From Auricularia sp. M13 (taxonomy: Eukaryota; Basidiomycota; Agaricomycetes; Auriculariales; Auriculariaceae), in contig CM073197.1 of the NCBI GenBank assembly GCA_037042915.1, positions 3,286,001 through 3,350,000 on the forward strand: a stretch of DNA of 64,000 nt, given 5' to 3'. The notes under the pieces were generated by a model. The model was given only the letters and a program-made list of their open reading frames with translations. It did no database searches and was not told where the DNA came from. The translations under genes were made by a program, and so were the position numbers. Of the stretch, positions 53,691-62,615 are shown piece by piece. Numbering within the stretch: the stretch's first letter is position 1; the number at the start of each line of letters is the position of its first letter.

Positions 53691-54219
53691 GGGCGGGCTA
53701 GAGCAGCATGGCGTGAAGGAGCTCGTCCGTGGCGTACGTACGTACGGCGCGGCGTTCGGGAATGAGAAGTCCAAGCGCGGCTGGCGGTGGGCGGGCGCGG
53801 CTTGAGCGAGAGCTACGCGAGCGTCGTGCCCCGAGCTGGCGCGTACAAATTCATGGAGTCGCGCGGTAGCGATCGTCGAGCCCCTTCACACCGATCGAGC
53901 TTCACATCGAAGGTACACTTTCTTAATTTCTTGCTGTTTGTCGGGTTTGTAAACCGTCGAGGATGACGGAAACTCGACCGTTCTTGCTCGTAAACTCGAC
54001 CGTTCTTGCTCGTTGCAAATTCGCTACACCGTCCGTAATTACAAGATCGTCACATGGGAAATATGAAAATAACTGCAGTGGCATGTTTGCATCAGATATT
54101 ACAAATGAGATAATCGGGCGATACCGTGACGCACCAGTAATGCAGACGGAAGTTCAGGCACTTGGGATTATCCAGGATTATCCATGATCGCCCGATCGAC
54201 AGGGTCTCAAGCCATGTGA
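53691..54219. other. KDZ 3' flank with short repeats
   Basis: No gene. A 22-bp direct repeat (AAACTCGACCGTTCTTGCTCG) occurs twice at about 53970-54015. ATCGGGCGAT at 54113-54122 and its complement ATCGCCCGAT at 54187-54196 form a perfect inverted repeat. These might belong to the end of the KDZ element. Confidence 0.45.
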
Positions 54220-57125
54220 TTAATCAGCTGCCTCTCTCGATTTCTGCCGCATGCGGTTCCAAATGGCAAGGAATGTGTAAACGAGAACGATGCCGTGCCG
54301 TTGACCCATGTAACTGAGCGACTTGCGGATCTTGAGCAGACTGGAGTTCCCACATTCGCCGGCGCTCGAGTTGATGTTCCGATACTTTTCAGACCATTCC
54401 AGATACGCGCTGAGGAAACAGGCCGGCGAGCAGCGGGAGTGGTCGTGCTCATGGAAGCCATCGATGACGAAAAGGGTGTCGCCGAAGTAGATGGGTTCCC
54501 GAATCATGCAGTATGGGGACAGCGCGCAGGCGAAGTCGTACACGACGACTTTGGGTGGCCGGACCCAGTGAGTGTACAGCGGAAAAGACGTCGTTCCGCC
54601 CCCTCGCCTTTCGGGATGCAGTGAAACCCGTAGCAGACACTGTGCGGGCACCAGATGGCCATTAAGCCGCCCGTTAAGCCTTTCTTGCCATAGGTCTGAT
54701 AAAACTTGGAGCACGCCATCTTCCCGCCCGACGCCGTGACCGTCGCGCGATCGGTTGCGCCGTCTCCGGGAATGTTGGGGTACACCGATCTGTTTCGAAT
54801 GCGGGGCCGTCCGTAGAAGGTGCCAGTCTGAAATGCGTGTTAACTTTGTCACTGTCCGGGATCATTATAAAAACGAACCTCGCGCCAATCCTCATGCTCT
54901 TCGATCAGGTGTTCATCCGGGTCGTGGTGCGAAAGCGACGCGAAGACCGTTTGCGAACGGTCAAGAACAAATCCCGCGACGCTTTGAAGTGTAGAGCTGA
55001 TTTGTTTCGTCGTCTTCACTTCATACCGAGCGACGACGGCGAGGGCGGGAACGAGTGAGAGTAGCGGCAGGATGCCCTCCGCGTCGCCGTCCTTGAGCAT
55101 GTCAAGAAAGGGCCACGCCGATTTGTTTGCGAACTGTAGCACCGACTCATATGCCAGCAGCTAAATACGACGTTAGAGACAACATTACCCTGGAAAGGAA
55201 ACGAACCCACCTGCTCCAATAGATGCAAGTAATTCTTTAAGACAGTGCTGTCGAGGCTCTTCAAATCGGTCGCTACATATATGCCGAACATCTGTGCTAA
55301 TTCACGGCTCTGCTTCGCGAGTTCGTCCACAATCCCAGGCAACTTCTTTCTCATGGCCTTATCTTCCGCATCTCTCTTGTTGCGTCGTTTATTCGCCACG
55401 CGCTCCGCTCCCTCAGCATCGACATCTTCGTCAAGGGACTCCTCCGAATCGTCGCCCGGAGCGAGAGGCGTCTTTCCCTGCCGCAACTTCAGGCGCCATC
55501 GAACTGCCTGTTGGGCGCGCTTTCTGACATCGCCGTTCACCAACGACGTCTCCCCCGGCATCGGTTTCACGCTGAGTATCGATGACGCGTGCGCATCGAT
55601 GGTCGTAGGAGGTCGCAGAGACTCCGTCACCAAGTCGGCTCTGAAGCCAGCAGTCACGCCATCACACACGACGACCTCGGGTTCTTCACCGCAGATGTCG
55701 CAGACGAAGCTAACGTCCAGCTTCTGGAGTCTGGAGAACGAAAAATATGCTGTTCGGAACGTCCGCTCGCAGACGAAGGGAATTGACGACTTGGTATAAT
55801 CTCGACAAACGGATATATGGAACGCGTGGAAGGGAACCTCGGCGAGCGTCATGAGGCTAGTGTACTTGTCGAGAAGCTCGTGCGTGTACAGGCGGGAATT
55901 ATTGAAGTTGAAGATACCGAACTCGCGCAGGTCTGGCCCGGCATTCTGATGGCTTTGGGGCTCGCAGGTGCTGCAGACTTGGACTTCGATTTGGGCAGCG
56001 CACGCGGACGAGAGTCCGAATACGATGCAGTCGATGACCTTGACCGGCGCCGATTCCTTCGGACCACTCCCACAGCGGCAACGAGGATCTTCGCCGAGGC
56101 AGAAGTAGTCCGGGATAGGATCAACGAGAGCGAACGTGGGTGCATCCTCGTCAGAATCTGAGGCAATGCGCGCCCACGCCGGTGGGCCGACGTTGAGGCG
56201 GGATACGCTCCGCTCATCATCGTAATCCCTCAGACTCTTGGCTTCGGCTGCAGGGCCATTAGCATTCGGCCGGCCAAGCATCGAACACGCGAGCTCACCT
56301 CGTAGTCGCGCTCTCTCAGCTAGATCGTCACCCTCGTGTTCATCGACTTCCGCCTCCTCGAGCAGTAACTTCAACGCGTCGCGGGCACGAGCGGCTTTGA
56401 TGTGCACGCAGTTGTTGTCGCGATGCTTGCCGCAAGTCCAGTGACCCTGGTTCGAGGATCGCCCGCAATGTTGGACGATTTGTCTGCTGTGCCCTGGGAC
56501 GAAGGAGACGAAGAACGAAAGGGCGGGTGCTTGGGGTGTAGCTGGAATATGTTCGAACAAGACGGAGGAGGGATCGTCTACAGCAGTCAGTGCGAGGCTC
56601 GACGACACTACAGATAGTCAACGTACCTTTCTCGGTGAACAACTTGAACGGCGGCCGATGGTCCGACGAAAGCAGCATAGTGTGAAGACAGTATCGTTGG
56701 TCGACGTCCGAGTTGCGAAGGTAGTCGGGGCAGGTGCAGTTATACGACACGGCTTCTGCTTCGTCGACTTCGCTGCGCAGGACAGCCCAGCCGTTGACGC
56801 AACTGCCTTGCGCAGCCAACGTGTCGAGGTCGCATATCTCGGCGACCCAGGTTGAGGGATCGATGTGGAAGAAGGCGAGTCGACGCGAATCGACCGCTTC
56901 CCGGTAGGCTTCATAAACGCTCTCTGGAGCGCGCTGGGACGCCAAGATCCTGCGCCGCTTCACGGGACGGTCGACGTCGAGAGCAGGTGCTGCCCGCTTG
57001 CCCGCCGCTGTCGCCTTCGTGGAATTGCGTTTGCGAGCAGCGCTTGACGAGCTCGTGGGCTGCGAGGTCTTATTCTTTCCTCGCCGCCGCACATAGGTGG
57101 GCTCGACGAAGATATCGCGTGCCAT
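54220..57125 (-). pseudogene. KDZ transposase with SWIM finger (HMGXB3/Zisupton-like), frameshifted
   Basis: Start ATG at 57125 (MARDIFVEPTYVRRRGKNKT), stop at 54220. An N-terminal SWIM-type zinc finger reads CTCPDYLRNSDVDQRYCLH (about 56740-56680). After an intron come CHC-type clusters (HWTCGKHRDNNC; CRCGSGPKE), FGIFNFNNSRLYTHELLDKY, and the first catalytic region VCDICGEEPEVVVCDGVTAG (D). Next exons give YQTYGKKGLTGGLMAIWCPH and VVVYDFACALSPYCMIREPI (second D), then NSSAGECGNS (E) and YMGQRHGIVLVYTFLAIWNR. All three acidic residues are present. Two frameshifts within about 40 bases (about 54571-54605, around GEG-RNDVFSA) separate the first catalytic part from the second. KDZ transposases move large DNA elements in fungi and animals. 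Confidence 0.8.
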
Positions 57126-57139
57126 GAGGATCTGGATTT

Positions 57140-58195
57140 GGGACGTACGAACACTGACGCGTGCTCGACGATTCTCCGGGCAGACAACTGACGCGTTGAC
57201 TGCCACTGAGGGGAATGGACACAGAGAAATTATTAATCAGAGATTATGGCTGCTATGGAGAGCAATGGGCAAGGTTTTATTATTTAATTTGAGGATGGTG
57301 GGGCGTACGGACACTGACGCGTGCTCGACGATTCTCCGGGCAGACAACTGACACGTTGACTGCCACTGAGGGGAATGGACACAGAGAAATTATTAATCAG
57401 AGATTATGGCTGCTATGGAGAGCAACGGGCAAGGTTTTATTATTTAATTTGAGGATGGTGGGGCGTACGGACACTGACGCGTGCTCGACGATTCTCCGGG
57501 CAGACAACTGACACGTTGACTGCCACTGAGGGGAATGGACACAGAGAAATTATTAATCAGAGATTATGGCTGCTATGGAGAGCAATGGGCAAGGTTTTAT
57601 TATTTAATTTGAGGATGGTGGGGCGTACGGACACTGACGCGTGCTCGACGATTCTCCGGGCAGACAACTGACACGTTGACTGCCACTGAGGGGAATGGAC
57701 ACAGAGAAATTATTAATCAGAGATTATGGCTGCTATGGAGAGCAATGGGCAAGGTTTTATTATTTAATTTGAGGATGGTGGGGCGTACGGACACTGACGC
57801 GTGCTCGACGATTCTCCGGGCAGACAACTGACGCGTTGACTGCCACGGAGGGGAATGGACACAGAGAAATTATTAATCAGAGATTATGTCTGCTAAGGAA
57901 AGCAACGGGCAAGGTTTTATTATTTAATTTGAGGATGGTGGGGCGTACGGACACTGACGCGTGCTCGACGATTCTCCGGGCAGACAACTGACGCGTTGAC
58001 TGCCACGGAGGGGAATGGACACAGAGAAATTATTAATCAGAGATTATGTCTGCTAAGGAAAGCAACGGGCAAGGTTTTATTATTTAATTTGAGGATGGTG
58101 GGGCGTACGGACACTGACGCGTGCTCGACAATTCTCCGGGCAGACAACTGACGCGTTGACTACCACGGAGGGGAATGGGCAAAGGTAGAGTATAA
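57140..58195. repeat. 160-bp satellite, about seven units
   Basis: GGGCGTACGG begins units at 57301, 57461, 57621, 57781, 57941 and 58101, exactly 160 bases apart; a first diverged unit overlaps the start of the KDZ gene at about 57145. Units are nearly identical. Each has TGACGCG twice, first flanked by CAC and GTG, second within CAACTGACGCGTTG. The AT-rich half contains TTATTAATCAGAGATTATG and TTTTATTATTTAATTTG. In some copies the second motif is TGACACG. Confidence 0.95.
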
Positions 58196-58510
58196 AGAAA
58201 ATTTATGCCTGGCACTAGGGGGTTATACGATGTATTCAGTGGGGCAGGAGGGACGGCCGAAGAGAGCGCAGACACTGACGCGTGTCCACGCTCACCAACG
58301 ACCTGAGCTCTGGATGGCAACTGACGCGTTGCCACCGGCGGAGCGGAGGGAGGGAGGAGGGAAGGGGAAGGCGGGTGGGTGACGGGGATGGGGGTGTGCG
58401 GAGGAGGGGAGGGCGGATGAAAGACCAAAGTCCGTTCGAACTCCGACCCAGACTCACCGCCCGCCCGCTGCTGTCGACGCCACGGGTCAGTGTCCGTCCG
58501 ACAGCACGGC

Positions 58511-59023
58511 CAGGCCCGCTTAACTGCGGGCCTGTGACGAGGCCGCTCACGCGTCAGTGAGCGGCTTCTCGGCGTTCTCCTCATAGGCGAGATGATGGGG
58601 ACAGGTTCTTCGCTTAGGCGTACCTGCACGGCCACCCGCATACACGCTCACGCGCCAGTGAGCGTGGGCGGTCAGAGGAGGGTACATGCGTCAATGTATC
58701 CTCCTTGGCGTCCCTCAGAGTGCTCCTGTACATTTTCTTGTCGTTCCTCGCAGCCATTCCCCCAAGACCCCCAGACGCAGTCGCCCGCTCGCCCAAGGAC
58801 GCCACCCGCATACACGCTCACGCGTCAGTGAGCGTGGGCGATCAGAGGAGGGTATATGCGTCAATATACCCTCCTTGGTGTCCCTGGATATCTTCTTCCC
58901 GTTTCTCGCATGCATTCCCCCCGACGCTATCGCCGGCTCGCACAAGGACGCCACCCGCATACACGCTCACGCATCAGTGAGCGTGGGCGGTCAAAGGAGG
59001 GTATATGCGTCAATATACCCTCC
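58511..59023. repeat. cluster of eight hairpins with six-base loops, mostly GCGTCA
   Basis: Perfect or near-perfect stems (9-11 bp) with six-base loops lie at 58511-58534 (loop TTAACT), 58542-58565, 58643-58666, 58677-58704, 58813-58836, 58847-58874, 58962-58985 and 58996-59023. The loop is GCGTCA in five, GCGCCA in one and GCATCA in one. Two alternating stems are used: CACGCTCAC and GGAGGGTATAT. The last three pairs form units about 150-170 bp long, also repeating CGCCACCCGCATA and CTCCTTGG. Two further hairpins with TGACGC loops lie near 58272 and 58319. Confidence 0.92.
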
Positions 59024-59462
59024 TTGGCGTCCCTGGACATCTCATTCCCGTTCCTCGCATCCATTCCCCCGACGAAATCAGTGTTGCGCCCACAGTCAGA
59101 AGATATGCTCGAGCATTGGAAGATCCCTTCCCTGAAGAGCATCAGGTGCTATTTTCTTATGTTCTGTGTTGTTCAGACGTCCAGGAACGGAACGGCGTTG
59201 ACGAAGTACCACCGCGCGCTATATGCTCGCTTATCAGCATACATGCATATATGCAGCACTGGGACACGGCGGAGCAGGCTCTCTGATCTACTTTTCCTGT
59301 TATGTGGTGCAATGAAATGATTTGTTGTTTGCATTTCCTGGAGCGGTGGGCGAGTGCGATAACGAGTGACTGATATTAATCGGACGGACGGATGTGTGAC
59401 GAGGAGACCAGGAAAAAGAAAGGAATGTGGGGGGGTATCGAGGTATCTGTACTGCGATACTG

Positions 59463-61120
59463 CTACTTCGAACGCTTCTGCGCCTTCTCCCGCCAGTACT
59501 GCGCGGCCTCCTCGAGCTCCTTGCGAGCCTGCTCTGCCTGCTCCAGCCGCTCCTCCATCGCGTCGAACTTTGCTTGCTGTTCCATCATCCATGCCTCGGC
59601 GGCCTCAGCCCTCGCCGTCAGATCGGCGCGGGCTTTCATGTCCTCAGCAGCCCGCTGCTTGCGGAGGTTGTACAGCTGCTCGAACATCGTGCTGCGCATG
59701 GCCTCCGCCAGCTCGGGTTTCTCGTCCGCGATCGACTCAGAGACCCAAGTGTACATTTGCCCGCTGCCGTCCTTGGGCAGGAAGGCGATGAACGCCCACG
59801 ACGGGCACCAGTCGGCAAGCTTCTCCATCTGCGAGGTGCGCGCGTCAGCAGCGGACAGCACATCGGCGCGGACAGGGCTCACCTTCAGGCAAACACTGCC
59901 GAAGTTGGGGAGGGTGTCGTGCCACCTGTTGGTGCTCGTGGCGTTCTTCGACCACTGTGTGAGGACCCGACTCTGGCGAGTGGCGTCCGAGGCGTGACTT
60001 ATACCTGCGAGCGGCACGTTAATGAAGCACGGTATATGCGCAAGGACTTTACTTGTAATGAAGTCCCCCGCCGTACTCGTGCCTTTCCACAGGTTTGGTA
60101 TCGTGCACGAGCTCGTGTCGACGTCCTCCCGCACCTGTACAATATGCTGCACGGCCTCGTTCATCTTGGACTTGCGGTCCTTGCTGGAGTTCCAGATGTA
60201 CGCGAGCGCCGACCCGAGCTCGTGAATAGCCATCTTCTTGATTTTGGCTTCGGTGTACGGGTTGTCGTCCTCGTCCTCATCAGAGGTCTGATTGTCGTCG
60301 CCCTGGTTCTCCGCGTCCTCGATTTGAGACTCGTGCGCGGCCTGCTCGGTGAACTCGTCGATTTGAGAGGCAACGGCATCGGCGTTGTCGAAGTTCTGCG
60401 GCTCATGCATCAGCGGCGCGGCATACAGCCCATCCTCGCTATTGAAGAAGTTGTCGTCGTCGAGCCTCCTGCCGGCGTAGCTGACGCTTGCGCCGTCGTC
60501 CTGCAAGCCCTCGTCGTCGTAGGCGCGAGCGACATCTTGCTCTTGCTCGTCCGCGACGTCTTGCTCTTGCTCGTCCTCGACATCTTGCTCTTGCTCGTGC
60601 TCGTCGTCGTCGTAGGCGCGAGCGACATCTTGCTCTTGCTCGTCCGCGACGTCTTGCTCTTGCTCGTGCTCGTTGTCGTCGTAGGCGGGAGCAACGTCTT
60701 GCTCTTGCTCGTCGTCCATGAGGGAGGTAGCGGCGGTGCTTCGGGTCACGTCGCCATCGTTCTCGCTCTCGTCGAGCGTTGTGTCGCCCTCGTGCTCGGC
60801 GTCAGAATCCGAAGCCTGCTCGTCGACCTTCGTGCGACGGCTGGCAACGAGCTTGTCTCTTTGAGCACGCGTAGCCTCCATGTACTCCTGCTTCCGCTCG
60901 AGATGGTTCGCGGCTTCATCGGCCGCGAGCTAAGAAATTGCTCAGCATTTGTGGGCAGCGCGTACCGCGAGCGTCGTACCGGGCAACGGGCTCTTCCATG
61001 GGCTCTGACCTTCGTGCCTTGTGCGGCAGAGCAACGCTTGCAGGCCCTCTTGATCGTCTCCTGCGCTGGAGCTTGCTGAACGATCGCGCTCCGGCCGCTG
61101 CGAGTAGTCCGGGGTGACAT
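59463..61120 (-). CDS. acidic repeat and coiled-coil protein, unknown function
   Basis: Start ATG at 61120 (MSPRTTRSGRSAIVQQAPAQ). An 80-nt intron is placed at 61009-60930 (GTCAGA...CTTAG). The second exon runs LAADEAANHLERKQEYMEA to a stop at 59463, giving about 525 residues in all. A central block repeats EQEQDV six to seven times in acidic context. The C-terminal half contains a compact region (PSWAFIAFLPKDGSGQMYTW) and ends in a long coiled coil (MEERLEQAEQARKELEEAAQ). No enzyme motif. It lies between the hairpin arrays and the TET/JBP gene and may belong to the same mobile neighbourhood. Confidence 0.65.
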
Positions 61121-61378
61121 GGGATTTGCTGGCCGTCGTCGCGTTCGCGCAGCAAGGGATAAAATCTGGGTGGCGCGTCCTCAAAGAAATGAGTAAAAGG
61201 TGAAGGTCATGCGGTGATGGCCTGCGATCCACGCGAGGGAAGCTCTTTCACGTTTCAAGTCCTCTATCCAATCGGAATATTCTTGGGTCCAGATCGTGGG
61301 ACCGCGCAGCGACGTACTTAAGCGTCTGGGTCTCGCAGTTACAGACTTGACATTACCCCGCTCTTTAATCCTCTTTCC

Positions 61379-62431
61379 ATGCCCCCCAAGCTTCCGCTCT
61401 ACTCTCTACCGGACAAACCGACCCGCCCCAACGGCGAGTGGCAGTTTTATTGTCAGATGGTGGTGCGTATTATCCGCCGCGCTTTTCTTATGTTGCGAGA
61501 CTAAAGTCAATCAGACTGGCGAGACGATCATCGTGAACACGCCGCGCTTCAACCGGTGGTTGAGCTACGACGAGCTGCCGCCCACCGTGCTCTCTCTCCT
61601 GAACGACTGGGAGAAAAACTTGTTCGTCGAGGTGTTGCAGGTGCACCCAAGTTACGGTGAGGATATTCCTCGCTATGCGCACCTGAAGGAAGGCGACGAT
61701 ATGGACATGGGCCGGGATGGCCATGACTGTGACGGCATGTCCATCGTCGTACAGCTCCGGCTTGTGCGCAGGCCGTACAGCGGATCCGAGCTGCCAGATC
61801 CTATCCTCCAACCGAGAACCCGAATCCCGGAGATACTACCTGGCGACACCGCCGCCGCCGCTGCCGCTCCTGCCCGCACCGCAGCCGCTGCCGCTCCACG
61901 AACCAACCCCGCCGCCGCTGCCGCTCCCGCCCGCACCGCTGCCGCTGCCGCTCCACGAACCAACCCCGCCGCCGCTGCCGCTCCGCCCGCACCGCTGCCG
62001 CTGCCGCTCCACGAACCAACCCCGCCGCCACCGGCGCTCCCGCTCACGTGCCCACCGCCACCGCTCCCCCTCCACGCACCAAACGCGCCGTCGCCCCCGC
62101 CACCGTGCCGCGAAGCACCCGCCGCCGCCGCCGCCGCCGCCACCGCTGCCACTCCCTCGCCAACGCTGGCCTCCGCGGTGGCGCCGCCAGCGGGACGGCA
62201 ATCATGCAGCGGCCAATGGCTGGTTCGGCCAGCCGCAATGGCCGCCCCAAACCTAACCCGTTCGCCACCCCGGTGCCCGTTCCCGGCCCGTCGAAGAGCC
62301 GCGACGTCGCCAGTGCCAGGCAGGCACCCGCGGCACCGTCGAGCAGGGACAAGCGCAAGAGAGACATGCAGGGCGAGGTCGATGAGCAGCAGGAACTCCA
62401 GCCGGTGACGAAGAAGTCTCGTTCGGCTTGA
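61379..62431 (+). CDS. unknown Ala/Pro-rich protein with one apparent frameshift
   Basis: Start ATG at 61379 (MPPKLPLYSLPDKPTRPNGE). A short intron at about 61468-61506 leads into VNQTGETIIVNTPRFNRWLS, LLNDWEKNLFVEVLQVHPSY and IPRYAHLKEGDDMDMGRDGH, a compact N-terminal domain of unknown family. A low-complexity region follows with a 57-bp repeat (APARTAAAAAPRTNPAAAA). The third copy is 56 bases long, which throws the frame. Restoring frame gives an Arg-rich stretch and a C-terminus with a nuclear localisation-like SSRDKRKRD and VTKKSRSA, with stop at 62431. Without the restoration the frame ends at 62408. Function unknown. Confidence 0.55.
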
Positions 62432-62615
62432 ATACCCTTCCCTTAATTTATTTTAATCACTTTGTAATCTCGATGAGCCTGTCCTTGACCCTCTTAACCG
62501 CCAATCTTAATGCTTTCATTTGTTCATGATGAATGAGTGCCCGAAAATTAGTAAGGTGAGATATGAGTGCATATATGCTTGCCAGGGTGAGTTGAATACA
62601 TGCGCTCTTCAGAAA

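Noticed and set aside
57140-59023. Centromere or telomere repeat
   Set aside because: The arrays are short (about 1 kb and 0.5 kb), flanked by genes on both sides, and do not match the TTAGGG-type telomere repeat.
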